Of a stretch of DNA of 64,000 bases, positions 10,218 through 22,201 are shown in pieces. Origin of the DNA: Hordeum vulgare subsp. vulgare (Eukaryota > Streptophyta > Magnoliopsida > Poales > Poaceae); contig NC_058524.1 of the NCBI RefSeq assembly GCF_904849725.1, forward strand, positions 493,336,263 to 493,400,262, written 5' to 3'. A program made the position numbers and the translations under genes. Under the pieces are notes generated by a model that was not told the DNA's origin, ran no database searches, and saw only the letters and a list, made by a program, of their open reading frames with translations. Each line of letters opens with the position of its first letter. Position 1 is the stretch's first letter.

Positions 10218-11139
10218 CATGTGAGGTTCTCTCCCGCTTACTTCCTCTCTCCCCGTTTTACTTTCTTCATTGCTGTCTACATCTTTTATTTTTGACAGAT
10301 GAGCATACAACTCCAGTTTAGATATATTTTTCCATAATCCACTAAGAAACATAATACAATTCACTCTTCCTTGCTCTCTCCTACTCGAGTTTTGGTTGAT
10401 GTGTGTGTGTGTGTGCTCACCTCAAAATAAAAGTATGTTGTCCATGTTTTTGCTCAAAGAACAATAAGTGCTCATCAGTGACGCTCAGTAATTGTTGTGT
10501 TATACGAACCTGAAACTAAATTGGACAACAAATAATCCATAGAAATTCAGCACAACACCATCCTAAACTTCTTCTAGTTTCATTGGAAAATGGAATATAA
10601 CTCAGCTTAACATATACTCAGGTCATCATCTTCTTATTTTTCCCACTTAAAGTTTTTGCATTGGCAAGGTTACTGAGAAACTCAACTACTTCAATTTATT
10701 TAGTGGCAGTCATACAACCAGCTAAAATAGCAATAGTATACCATTACCTACCCTCCTGAACAAACTCAAGGTTGATATATACTATTTGCTCTCTCAAAAA
10801 TAAATATTCCACTCCCAGTTTCAAACAAACCGGTATACCCTCGTATGGATTTCAACAAATAAAAACTAGTGTTCATGCTTGATTCTTCCATTTTGCATCA
10901 TGAGTTCGTACATTTATTTACAATCTTTTGTATCATTACGATACAATTATTATGCCTTCTATCTCTTAAGTTGCAAGATTTATTTGAAAAGGGAAATTAC
11001 CAACAACTAAAATTCTTAACCTGAAAGGCCTACAACAAAGATATCTATTCTCCGGAGCTCCAGATGACTTGAATATTTCAAGAGATTAATTTTTGAATAT
11101 ATGGAAAATCGTTGAAGTAAAAAAGTTGTAAAGAACATC
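10218..11139. other. Unassigned AT-rich sequence
   Basis: No gene or repeat recognised apart from a (TG)8 run at 10400-10415. Open frames are short and unsupported. Confidence 0.6.
10400..10415. repeat. (TG)8 microsatellite
   Basis: Sixteen bases of alternating TG, directly visible. Confidence 0.9.
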
Positions 11140-11500
11140 AATTATGGACCCACAAGGGTAGGGGCGCGCCCAGCACCCTTGTGGAGCCCACGAGGGCCCT
11201 CCAGTGCCCATCGTCTGCTATATGAAGCCATTTTGTCTAGAATAATGAATAAAAGAAGACTTTTGGGATGAAGCGCCGCTCTCTCGAGGCGGAACCTGGG
11301 CAGGACCACTTTCCCTCTCCGGCATAGCAATTCCGCCGGGGATACTTCCCTCTCATAGGGGGGAATTGACGTCTTTGTCATCACCAACACTCCTCCCATC
11401 GTGGCAGGAATCATCTCCATCAACATCTTCACCAACATCATCTCATCTCAAACCCTACTTCATCTTTTGTATTCAATCTTTGTCCCAAAACCTTAGAGTT
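11140..11500 (+). repeat. Gypsy LTR-like fragment
   Basis: The order of motifs (CCACAAGGG..., ATATGAAGCCATTT, GAGGCGGAACCTGGGCAGGACCAC-like stretch, a CCTCTCATAGGGGGGAA stretch, GTCATCACCAACACTCC, then ATCTCCATCAACATCTTCACC) parallels the reverse complement of the G1/G2 LTRs around 40980-41220, at lower similarity. It is read as a diverged, truncated LTR of the same broad Gypsy group, in plus orientation. No ends are defined. Confidence 0.5.
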
Positions 11501-12096
11501 AGGTCCTAGATGTCGGTTGGTCTTGTATTATCGGGGCGGCACTGGGCATGGGTGGTGGGGAAGCGATTTTTTGCTCCGATCCGATCTAACATCGGCACCA
11601 AAGATGATTATTCTAGAGGTTGTTCTCACATCGACCCTGAGTTATGTTTGGGGCCTTGATTTATCTAGCCACCGCTCCGAGTCATCGGATGCCAACTCCA
11701 AGACATAACTTCTGTCCCAAGCTTGACATGATGTTGGTGCTTGGTTGGGGGTTACCCATTGTTCCTCGACCATATGTAAAATCATGGCAGAGGAGAGAAT
11801 TGTGGGCTTTGATTTGTCTAGTTCGACGTCTCAACTAGGGGTTGGAATTTCTATTTTCTCCGACCGCTCGAAGCCGAGGTGAATAAATTCCGACGCAAAA
11901 ATTGCACCTGCACTAATGTGATCATCGGTAATTAGTGTAATCGAACCACTTTGACTACTCAGAGGGGCCTACATGGGTCACCAATGATGGAGTCAAAATC
12001 TAGCAGATCTTGGATAGGAGGCCCCGAGATGCTAGCATGGTAATAGTGACACAAGTCTTAGCTAGGTTCGGGATTGCTTGGAAAGATAACTCTTAA
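11501..12096. other. Unassigned sequence left of the second Copia LTR
   Basis: No domain is recognisable in either strand. Probably old retrotransposon DNA by context, without direct support. Confidence 0.5.
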
Positions 12097-13785
12097 TGTT
12101 GGTGAACCAAGCATGGAAAACAAAAAAAGTCCTACGAACACCCAATATCTAATCTAGGGCAACGAGAGTGGAGAGTGTGCTTACGTACCCTTGTAGACCG
12201 TTAAGCGTAAGCATATATTACATGGTTGATATAGTCGTACTCGTCATGATCCAATCGCAATCCAATCCTATCCATCGTTGAACGGACGACATTTCTGTGT
12301 TCAACACACGTGCGGCTCGGTGATGTATCTGCCTCCTTGATAAAGCAAGCTACGACAGAGTGATAGATGGGATTGCTAGCAGCACGACGATGTGGAGGCA
12401 ATGGTGGTTGTGCGGTGCCGGTAGGGCATGACTGAGCGTCGTCAGAATGATAGAACAAGGAAGAAACGGGAGAGACGGGAGGGATGGGCTACTCCAAAGC
12501 CTAGAGTGTTGCAACCCTCCCTACCCTCTACTATTTATAGGAGGAAGGGCGAGGGGGGCAACGGCCCTAGTGGGTGCGTTGCTACCTAAGGCAAGGGCGG
12601 TGCCCTCCCTTAGGGTTTGCTCACCAGCCCTATGGTGCATTTGCCTTAAGGGGAGGGGCGCCCAACCCACCACGGGCTGGTGCGCCTGTCTCTATAGCCC
12701 ATGTGGCCCTTCGGAGCATGTGGACCTGTGGAACCCTTTTGGCACTCTTGATAATTTTTTGGTAAAACCCACAACTTTTCCGTTAGCCCAAATATGACTT
12801 CCCATATATAAATCTTTACCTCTAGACCATTCAAAGCTCATCGTGACATCCGGGATCTCATCCGTGACTCCAACAATGTTCCGTTACCAACGTACATGTC
12901 CTAATACTACTCTAGTGTCATTGAACGTTAAGCATGCAGACCCTACGAGTTCAAGAATCATGTAGACATGAGAGAGACACATCTCCTATCAATAACCAAT
13001 AACGGGCCTGGATGACCATATTGGTTCCTACATATTCCACAAAGATCTTTATCGGTCGAACCACGATGTCGAGGACTTGGTTAATCCCGCATACAATTCC
13101 CTTTATCCGACGATATGTTACTTGCCCGAGATTTGATCTTCACTACCTCCATACCTAGTTCAATATCGTTTCGACAAGTCTCTTTACTCATTCTTTAATA
13201 CAAGATCACGTGACTAAACTCATTAGTCACATGCCCGTAAGCTTCTTGTGATGTTGTATTGCCGAGAGGGCCCAGATATTTCTCTTCATCATAGGGAGTG
13301 ATAAATCCCAGTCTCGATCCATGCCAACCCAACAAACACCTTTGGAGATACATGTAGATCACCTTTATGATAACCAAGTTATGAAGTGACGTTTGGATAC
13401 ACACTAATTATTCCTTCGGTGTCAGGGATTTGCAAGATATCATGGTCTAAGGAATATATACTTGACATGATGAAATTTGTAGCAAAAACTAGGCGAAACG
13501 ATCATATGCTAAGCTTATGGTTGGGCCTCGTACATCATTGTTCTCCTAATGATGTGATATTGTTATAAAATGACAACTAATGTGTAAGGTTTGGAAATCT
13601 TAACCATCTTGGATCAACGAGAAAGTCTAGTAGAGGCTCACTAGAGACACAGTGTTTTTTATATATCCACACATGTTTTAAGTTTCCGGTTAATATAATT
13701 CTAGCATGGATAATAAACGTTTATCACGAAGAAGAAAACATGATAATAACCAATTTATTATTGCCTATAGGGCATATTTCCAACA
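12097..13785 (-). repeat. Diverged Copia 3' LTR
   Basis: It starts (plus strand) TGTTGGTGAACCAAGCATGG and ends GGCATATTTCCAACA at 13785, parallel in order to the BARE1-type LTRs at 6535-8360 but clearly diverged (for example the central promoter and G-rich segments differ). At 1,689 bp it is a little shorter. Coding follows at once to the right on the minus strand, so this is the 3' LTR of a separate, older Copia element. Confidence 0.82.
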
Positions 13786-13796
13786 GTGTCCCACTT
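13786..13796 (-). other. Polypurine tract of the second Copia element
   Basis: The minus strand reads AAGTGGGACAC directly before the LTR terminus TGTTGG, the position and composition expected of the plus-strand primer. Confidence 0.65.
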
Positions 13797-14415
13797 GCAC
13801 TTGAGTCAATAATCTAGTTTACATAGTAATTATGTAACACCCATAGAGTTGTGGTGTTGATCATGTTTGGCTTGTGAGAAAGGTTTAGTCAAAGGGCATA
13901 GAACATTCAGATTCTTATTTACTTTGCAATTTTTTACGTATTCCTCACTGATGCAATCATGGATGTATTTGAAGCTACATTTTATATGCTTGGTCTTCTT
14001 GTGAAACTTGGGATCTTTGGCAATGGCAATGGCTCCAGTGTTGTCACAAAGGATAATCATCACATCCGATTCACTAGGCACAACTCCTAGATCGGTCATG
14101 AATTGCTTCATCCAGAATCCTTCTTGCGATGCTACTACCACAATTTGCTTGGATCTACTCCAATTGATCACTCCACCATTCATAATAAAAATGTATCCAG
14201 TTTGAGACTACGTTACCCGAATCGGTGTGAAAGCCTGCGTAGATGTAACCCTTTACAACGTGCTCTTTATCACCTCCATAAACTAAAAACATTTTGTTAG
14301 TCCTCCTCGATTACTTAAGGATATTTTTTATCGTTGTCTAGTGTTCCTCTCCTGGATCACTTTGAAATCTTCTGACCATACTTATGGCAAGGCACACATC
14401 CGGTGTGGTGCACTG
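13786..14415 (-). pseudogene. pol: Copia RNase H and pol C-terminus (fragment)
   Basis: The minus strand encodes the end of a Copia polyprotein. VINWSRSKQIVVVAS, WMKQFMTDLGVV, CDNTGAIAIAKDPKFH and HIKCSFKYIHD are RNase H/C-terminal motifs, ending near 13830. The segment missing from the first Copia element (after WMKQFMTDLG) is present here. Upstream coding towards 14415 is frameshifted and then cut by a Gypsy LTR at 14416. The LTR at 12097-13785 belongs to it. Confidence 0.82.
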
Positions 14416-15580
14416 TGACTTCTTGAGCTTGCGTTGGTTTTCCCTTGAAGAGGAAATGGTGATGCAGCAAAGTAGATAACTACTTCCCTTAGTTTGTTGA
14501 GAACCAAGGTATCAATCCAGTAGGAGGAACAAACAAGGCCCCAATCTTAGCACCTACACGAACAATCAAACACTTGCACCCAACGCTAAAAAGGGGTTGT
14601 CAATCCCTTCACGGTTATTTGCAAGGATGCGATCTGATAGAGATAGATATAAAAGATTGCTAGAACTAAAAGTAAAACAAAATTAAATAAATGACAACAA
14701 TACTTTTTTTGTATTTTTGGTTTATAGATCTGAAAGTATAATATGGAAAATAGACCCGGGAGCCATAGATCTCACTAGAGGCTTCTCTCATGATGGAAAA
14801 TAATACTTTGGTGAACAAATTATTGTCGAGCAATTTATAGAAAAGCGAATAATTATGAAGATATCCAAGGCCATGATTATGCATATAGGCATCACATCCG
14901 TATCAAGTAGACCGCAACGATTCTGCATCTAATACTATTACTCCACACATCGACCGACTCGTGCCTACATCTAGAGTATTAAATTCGTGAAGAACAGAGT
15001 AACCCATTGGGTAACATGACATGATGTAGAGGGATAAACTCAAGCAATATGATGAAAAGCCCATCTTTTTATCCTCGATGGCGACAATGCAATACGTGCC
15101 TCGCTACCCCTACTTTGTCACTAGGTGAGGACACCACAAGATTGAACCCAAAACTAAGCACTTCTCACATTGCAAGAATTACCAATCTAGTTGGCCAAAC
15201 CAAACCAATAAGTTGAAGAGACTTGCTAAGATATGAAATCATGCATATAAGAATTCAGAGAAGATTCAAATAATATTCATAGATAATCTGAAGATAAACC
15301 CACAATTCATTGGATCTCGACAAACACACCGCAAAAGAGTATTACATCGGATATATCTCCATCAAGATCATGAAGAACATGATATTGAAGAACAAAGAGG
15401 GAGAAGAAGCCATCTAGCTACTAGCTATGGACCCGTAGGTTTGTGGTGAACTACTCACACATCATCGGAGAGGCAATGGAGTTGATGTAGTTGCTCTCCG
15501 TGATCGATTCCCCCTCCGGCAGATTACCGGAAAAGGCTCCCAGATTGGATCTCATAGGAACAGAGGTTCCCGGTGGCTCT
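14416..15580 (-). repeat. Truncated Athila-group Gypsy LTR
   Basis: The reverse complement matches, in order, the right-hand part of the LTR at about 60840-61935: the ACCATTGCCTCTCCGATGAT-type segment, TAGCTAGTAGCTAGATGGCT, the CGATGAATTGTGGAT region, and finally CAACGCAAGCTCAAG. Its 3' terminus (plus TGACTTCTTGAG at 14416) interrupts the Copia pol. The 5' portion including the TGATACGTCTCC terminus is missing; at about 15580 the sequence becomes the antisense-gene region of the Tat-type Gypsy. Confidence 0.75.
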
Positions 15581-15667
15581 TCTATTGTAGAAGTTTGTAC
15601 TGTCTTATCCTTGATTATAACACGGGTTTTTGTGCAATCTTGTCAATGGGTTCCAGGCGTGTCATCA

Positions 15668-18600
15668 TGTCCAAGTCTTCCATCTGCAATTCGGTGCCTT
15701 CACAAGTTTTGGAAGAGCTACTCCAAGATTATGCAGACCAAGGTATGTTGTTCTCCAAAGAACTAATCAGATGGTGGGCTCCTCAAGGAGAGGCACGGCC
15801 AAACCCTAATGAAGGAGAAGTCGCAGTGTTCATAGATCACCTTTTTAGAGCCTTTTCTCCTCCTGGGTTAATTCTGGGACGCCTTTCTTCACCTTCATCC
15901 ACAAGATTTGTCCCCTAACTCCATATCAAACTTATGCCAATTTCAAGTCTTGTGTGAGGTTTAGTTGCAAATGGAACATACTGTCCCACTCTTCCTGGAA
16001 TTATTTTATCTGAACCGCCAAACTGAGTGCATGGATGGTCCTAGCCAGGAACTACGTGGTATTTCAATTCAAAGATGCAGAAATGGCGGCTTCCCTTCTA
16101 TTGCCCGGCCAAATCATCCCAAAGGGTGGGCTAAAACTTTGTTCTATTGTCAAAATATTGCCCGAGCAAATGAGCACCCGCTGCCGGGTTATAGACCAAA
16201 TCGCCTCCCAACGGATTTTAGGCTTCCCAGCCAAGTTTCTCAAAAGGGCGTGGTAAGTTTGCTTTTGTATTCTAAAAATTGGCAGCTCTTTAGTCTCGGG
16301 GTCTGACCGGAGTGGACTTGATGCGTTGTTGGGTATCTTGGATGATCCTCCCGCTCAGCCGCCGAAGTGCTCTTATGTGCAAATATTCTAGTCGTGTGGA
16401 TGACTCTTAAATATATATAGTGCAGTAGTTTTGCAAGAAAATGACATAAATAAGGTTGTGAAGAAGTTTCTAGGGGAAACTCAAGCAGTGTGTGACCAAA
16501 TTGGCTTAAAGACCTTCAATGCTCTCAACCCGGCTCCCCGAGTATGAAACTTACCCAAATATTCCCTGATTATCTTTGTGAAAACCTCTTCCAAGCTTCA
16601 AGTACTTTGCTTTTATTCAATTCACCCGAATCTTGCAGACTTCTTCTCCATTTTGGAAAAGGAAAAGGAAAGTCCCGGCTAGCAAGTCTAAAGTTGCCCC
16701 CACCAAGAAAAATAGTAAGGCGGCTGCCACCACTACATCATTTCGGAGCGAGTCTTCATCAGCCGGTGCATCTATGGAGGTAAAATTTGACTTCCTCGGG
16801 AGTTCCCTTATTGAACATGCTAATGTTTTTTTATCAGGGTGACACTCCTATAAGTCATGCCGAAAATGCCGAGGTAATTTCTATCTCCTCCGGCTGAGAA
16901 TCCTTGCCTTGAAAAATAAGGCGAGAAATTCAAAACGTAAGTTTTTCTCACTCAGATGCTTATTTGGATCCCAATTTTATTTTGAAGAAGACCCAACATG
17001 CTTAAAGGCTCCAGTCTCGGAGTGGTTCTGATATTCCTACAACCGACTTACCCGGCCAGTTGTTTGTTCGAAATCTTCAAGACGAGGTGCCTCATAATCC
17101 AACTACGTCTCATCCACATGTTGGTCTTTTTAAACAACCTCTCAATCCCGCTGAATCAAATTACCAGGTGTCACCCCCCTCATCTGGCGACTCATCTACC
17201 ATGAAGTTACCACCTTTTGTTATCAACCAAGGTTAAGTTCTTCCTTCTTTTTGTAGCATATGTTCGTGTGATGAGACTCTGAATTTTATTCTGCCTTCTT
17301 GTATTCTAGGTCCAAGGCCAAGAAGAGGAACCTTGGTGGTTCTTTTGTTACACGTGAACTTCTTGAACCAGAAAATTTAGACCCGGTGGATTCCTAGGCC
17401 ATTAGGTGAGTCGAAGATCATCAGGAAATCCAAGTCGATCTACTTCAGTCCGAGGTAGAAAAAGTTGTTGCTTCGCCTATGGGTCTTGAAACTCACGTGG
17501 AAATTGGCACTGACCTGTCAATTCCTTAAGAGCCTTTTGAAGATGTTTCTTGTGACAGGAACGTAGAAGTGGACATCCTTGGGTCAAATTATACTGCTCC
17601 CGGACCTTCTCATGCATTGGCAAAACTTGCCATGAAAGAGGAAATTGCCTGGTCTAACAAAGGAAAGGCTAAAATGTGGTCTCTGAATTATGATACTTTT
17701 AATGTCGAGGAATTGCACACTCGTTATCTTGAACCTCTTTCTTCAAGCCGACAAATGGAAGCTGGCCTTGTAAACACAATGAAAATGAAATACGAGGTAT
17801 GCTATGTATTCCATATATACATATATCCTCCTGTAGCCCCCAAGGGCCGGCTCATTCTCTCGAGATGTGACGGATCTTGATTTTTGTAGATGAATTCAAC
17901 CTGTATCCCCAACGATCGGCTCATCTTCTTGAGGATGATTTCGTGATTGAAATTCGACCTGTAGGCCCCCAAGGATCGGATCATCTTCTTGAGATGAGTC
18001 GGGTCTTGCTCTATCATGTGTTAAGAAAAGAACTGACATCCATTAGCCCCAAAGGCCATGTATATTTCTTGCAATCTGCTTGGGACTTGTTTATATTCTT
18101 CATTATCATAGCCATCATCTTACCCTGCCTCTGGCTTATCGTCACCAGAATTTCTTGTGTAGGGAAGCCTGAAGGTCATCGAATCGAAAGTCACTGACTT
18201 GACAAAGGCTCTTGAAATAGGTTAACACGCCTGAGAAAAGCTTGAAGAAAAAAAAATCTTTTATCCTTGGAGGAAATGGAGAAAATCAAGGAAGGCTTTG
18301 CAACAGAAAGAAAATCCTTTGAAAGCGAGAAAGCCATCTTGACCAAGCGCTCCAACGATGCCAAAGATAAATTGAAAATTGTCTCTGTGGAGCTATCCGG
18401 GTTAAAAAGGCATATTGACCACATGTCTCAAGCTATCTTTGGTGAGTGTCTATGGAGACCTTTCATTAAACCACCTAACCCCCATTTGCCAAGGCCAATC
18501 GTGTGGTGACTTATGTGCTTGATTCTTTGATGCCGCCGTACGCGCAATATTCAAGATAATTGCTTGCTAAAGCTTAAAGCTGTATATGTATTGACAAAAC

Positions 18601-19176
18601 AACTCTATACTAGAAGCTTATGCACAATCAAACAGTCGCGGGGAACAAATAACTGGTCAAGTAAAAGATGTGCCAACATTCCTTTCTGCAATCCCCAAAC
18701 AAATTGGAGAGCTCAAGATATCAGCCGGCCGTGCTGGAGCCACATATTCTTAGAGTCGTGCTCTTGCTTGCTTGGCCGAACTTGACCCGACAGAAATGAT
18801 TGGGGGGTTTCCAGAACTAAAGGCCGATGGATCGACTTTCAATGATGATGATTATCGTTCGTGCGACTCGGCAGCTCGTAAGTTGGCCAATTAGCTTGTA
18901 AGTGACACGTCCTTGAAGAGCTATCATCCAGCATATGACTCAAACAACGCCCGAATTCAGCCGTCCGAATTTAAATCGGTTAGTGTGACTCCGCAGTGCC
19001 GCAAGCAACTCTTTGCTCCTGATGTCAACCTATCGCCTGTCTTGAACAAGGAAGCTATGTTTGAAGCCTTGACCCACTACAACTGGAATTTCCATGATCT
19101 CCAGATTGTAGAACCGTCGGCTCGAGTAGAAGATCATCCTAAGGTGTCTCATACCAAAGACCAAGACAAAGCTTAA
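15668..19176 (+). pseudogene. Antisense spliced gene of the Tat-type Gypsy element
   Basis: A start at 15668 (MSKSSICNSVPSQVLEEL) opens a frame to 15918 containing GEVAVFIDHLFRAFSPPG. Further homology-like text (FYLNRQTECMDGPSQELRGI, GYRPNRLP) lies at 15965-16306 after frame changes. Exon-like blocks follow: 17569-17791 (HALAKLAMKEEIAWSNKGKA), 18164 to about 18437 (a Lys/Glu-rich predicted coiled coil), 18647 to about 19176. Donors GTATGC at 17792 and GTGAGT near 18440 and an acceptor TTGTGTAG at about 18161 bound introns. It resembles the grass 'putative gypsy-type transposon' protein family (PF04195-like, from memory). Internal stops (for example near 18752 and 18893) make it a pseudogene. 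Function is unknown. Confidence 0.62.
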
Positions 19177-20277
19177 CCTGAAAAATGTAAAGCCAGGTTA
19201 TATAAAAGAAAACATTGATTTCCATTGTTTGGGCCTCAAGAACCTTGTAATATATTTGAATCAGCAGTTGTTTTTCTGTATCGTGCCTTTGTGCAAGCTT
19301 TTAAACTCTTTGACCTGGTCATAGTGGAAAAGGATCCATGTTTGGGCCAGTCTTTGTTAACTCGATTTAATCTTTTATACATATGAGTGAGGTAGATCTT
19401 AGTATTTTAATCTTTTTCTTTTTGACTGATCCTTGCTCAAAAATCTGGTTGCCTTAATCAACATAAGGCAAGTTGTTGTATCTTGGCTTTGTAACTTCCT
19501 TCATGATTTTTCTCTGTTGAGTCATAAAATCGTGAACTGTTCATGACAATATTATTACTTCATAAACCGGTCACTCTTTATGAGCCGAAAAGAAACAACA
19601 TTTGTACATGAAAGAGTCAAGCGATGGTAATATAAAACAATAATAATTCGGCTGAGTGAGATGTGGTAAAAAGAGACCGGATTTTGAGGCCAAAGTCTTG
19701 CTTCAATGAATTGGGCATGATGACCCATGGTTTATGCTTGCTTTCAGTATGTCAGCTCTCATCTTACAAACCAATGTTTTAACCTTGCTAATTCAGGGTC
19801 CAAAATGGATTGAATAGTCAAGAGTACATGGAATCACCTGATCGGAGTCGCGTCAAGCATACATGTAGGTTTAACCATTTTGTTGTGTCTTTGCTAGATC
19901 AAGAGGGGGAGAAAGCTAAACTCGATGAGTTGGAAGCCCCCAAGTAACCTATGATTAATAGAAAAGCCCAACATAAGATTGCAGAAGACAATGTTATTAG
20001 TGCTAAAAAATCTGGGGACTAGTAGCACCTAGATAAACCAACTTGATTCCATTGACCATGATAAATTATTTGTAATAGTAGCCCCCAAGAAACATATTTT
20101 GAAATAATAAAGACTCATGCTCAATTTGTAGGCTGAAAACGACATAGACCCCGAGATTCAAGGATGTCGGTTTTATTATGTTTCAGAACGATAGAAGTAT
20201 GTAAAGAAATTGGGGGAGGTACAAGAAATAATGAGCCAACGATTCTATGTATAATAAGGTCGTATGTGAGCAATGTT
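19177..20277. other. Spacer between antisense gene and integrase end
   Basis: AT-rich Gypsy internal DNA. No open frame with a recognisable domain on either strand. Confidence 0.6.
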
Positions 20278-20818
20278 CTAGGGCCGGGTTGCCTCTGCTT
20301 CAGAGGTGTTCTTACCGGGTCGTAGACCGATCAGGTAATACGAACCATTACTGAGATTTTTGCTGATGATAAACGGGCCTTCCCAGGGCGGCGAGAGCTT
20401 ATGCATCCTCGTTTGATCTTGAATTAGCCGGAGCATCAAGTCGCCCTCTTGGAAGGTGCGGCTTTTAACCGTGCGACTATGGTAGCGATGTAGGTCTTGT
20501 TGGTATATGGCCGACCTAGCTGCCGCTAAGTCTCGCTCCTCCTCCAAAGCATCTAAGGAAACTCGTCGTGCTTGTTCATTGTCGTCTTCAACATAATCGG
20601 CGACTCTAGGAGAGTCATGACGGATGCCACTTGGTAACACTGCCTGAGCACCATAGACTAGAAAGAGAGGCATGCAACTAGTGGACCTGTTTGGAGTTGT
20701 ATTTATACTCCAAAGAACTGAGGGGAGCTCCTCAACCTAACAACCTGGTGTGCGCTATAATGACACCATGAGTCGACGTTTGACCCCCCCCCCTCAAAAT
20801 CTCCCGATTCTCCCTTTT
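20278..20818 (-). pseudogene. pol: Gypsy integrase C-terminal part
   Basis: The minus strand reads ELPSVLWSINTTPNRST before the ATG at 20673, then PLFLVYGAQAVLPSGIRHDS and a basic C-terminus with GDLMLRLIQD and PPWEGPFIISK, the GPY/F-type module of Gypsy integrases. It ends NTSEAEATRP and a stop. The upstream integrase core is on the far side of X1 (22202 onwards), and the reading continues across X1 when one target copy is removed. Confidence 0.82.
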
Positions 20819-21138
20819 TGTAAGGGAATATTTCTACCTCGGTAATTTTGGTGATTGATGACGACACTTTTGTGGACTAATCGCGTGCAATTAGCCTTTC
20901 ACGTATTTCCTAGGTTTGCACAAAGACGATTCTTGCCCCTCGATGTTTTGATGAGAAGATGGTTTTCGCTCTTACGCTTTGTTGTCGGTGGACTTGGGTC
21001 GTAGGAAAAGTCGTACTATTAAGAGGGGATCCGCTTTGGAAAAGTTTGGGTGGAATCATCACGTACACTTCTCCCTCACCGTTGTTCCGCTTCGATGGAG
21101 CTTTTTCCAGCCGATCTAAACCTGCCTTGCATCGTTCA

Positions 21139-21438
21139 AGCGGTAGTACCGCTTATCACCAGTAGTACCGCCCTGCGGGCGATTGTACCGCTCACTGCGG
21201 TAGTTCTCCTCTGGTGACACTTGCCTATACCGCTCTCAAAAGTGCAAGAACTTTCCATGGGCGCGTTTTGTGGTAGTGCACGGCGGTAGTACCACCCGTA
21301 GCGCGGTACTAGCGCTTATTACTACCGCCCCCAGCAGTATAAGCGTCTCTACCCCGATTTTGTCATGCACCTTTTTCTTGAGCGGTACAACCTCTTATCA
21401 TCGGTACTACCACTCCCAGGAGCGATAGTACCACTCTG
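21139..21438. repeat. Degenerate palindromic minisatellite in X1
   Basis: Repeated, irregularly spaced units of the type AGCGGTAGTACCGCT, with variants such as TCGGTACTACCACTC. Each full unit is self-complementary around one central base. Confidence 0.8.
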
Positions 21439-21481
21439 TCTCGTGCACACGGGCTGGGTAATGGGCAGATTCCCTGCCCTA

Positions 21482-21491
21482 CTATATAAGG
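21482..21491 (+). promoter_or_regulatory. Putative TATA box of X1
   Basis: CTATATAAGG followed by a GGGTTCTTCTTCCC block. The same TATA-plus-block arrangement is in X2 on the minus strand at 31609-31618. Confidence 0.5.
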
Positions 21492-22201
21492 GGGTTCTTC
21501 TTCCCTGAGAACTCCACCTTTGCCCCCCTAAGCTCCATTATTTCTCCAAGCTCCATTTTAGCCCGATCTCTCTTCCTAGCCAACAAAACTTGTTGATATT
21601 CTAGGGTTTGGTTGAGAGGGCCTTGATATACACTTCCACCAAGAGAAATTTGATTCCCCCACTAATTCCTTGCGGATCTTGTTACTCTTGGGTGTTTGAG
21701 CACCCTAGACGATTGATGCCACCTTGAAGCCATATTCAATTGCGGTGAAGCTTCGTGGTGTCGTTGGGAGCCTCCAATTAAGTTGTGGAGATTGCCCCAA
21801 GCTTGTTTGTAAAGGTTTGGTCGTCGCCTTCAAGGGCACCACTTAGTGGAATCAGGACACCTCACATCATGTGAGGGCGTGAGGAGAATACGGTGGCCTT
21901 AGTGGAATCTTGGGGAGCATTGTGCCTCCACACCGCTCAACCGGAGACGCACTTCTCGTCAAAGGGAAGGAACTTCACAAACACATCCTCGTCTTCAATG
22001 GTTCCACTTGTGGTTATTTCTTACCTTTACTTGTATTTACTTATTGCTTCTTATTGTTGTTGTTAGCATCGTATAGGTTGCTCTCCTCGTTGCATATCTA
22101 GACAACCTATTTGTCGCTAAACCTAATTTGTTTACAGAAAAGTTTTAATTTTCGTTAGTTGCCTATTCACCCCCCTCTAGTCAACCGTATCGATCCTTTC
22201 A

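Larger units (their letters stand above)
20819..22201 (+). mobile_element. X1: LTR-like element (solo LTR candidate) with hairpin repeats
   Basis: It starts TGTAAGGGAATATTTC and ends GATCCTTTCA. Flanking pentamers CTTTT (20814-20818) and CTTTC (22202-22206) form an imperfect 5-bp target duplication, and integrase coding resumes on each side. It has a TATA-like core CTATATAAGG at 21482-21491 followed by GGGTTCTTCTTCCC, and an array of AGCGGTA/TACCGCT palindromes (21139-21438). The right part (CCTTAGTGGAATCTTGGGGAG, CACCCCCCTCTAG) corresponds to X2 in opposite orientation. No protein domain was found. The best reading is a solo LTR of an unclassified retrotransposon, 1,383 bp. Confidence 0.68.

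Noticed and set aside
10400..10415. Z-DNA or regulatory TG tract
   Set aside because: Only 16 bases, no gene nearby; recorded as a microsatellite only.
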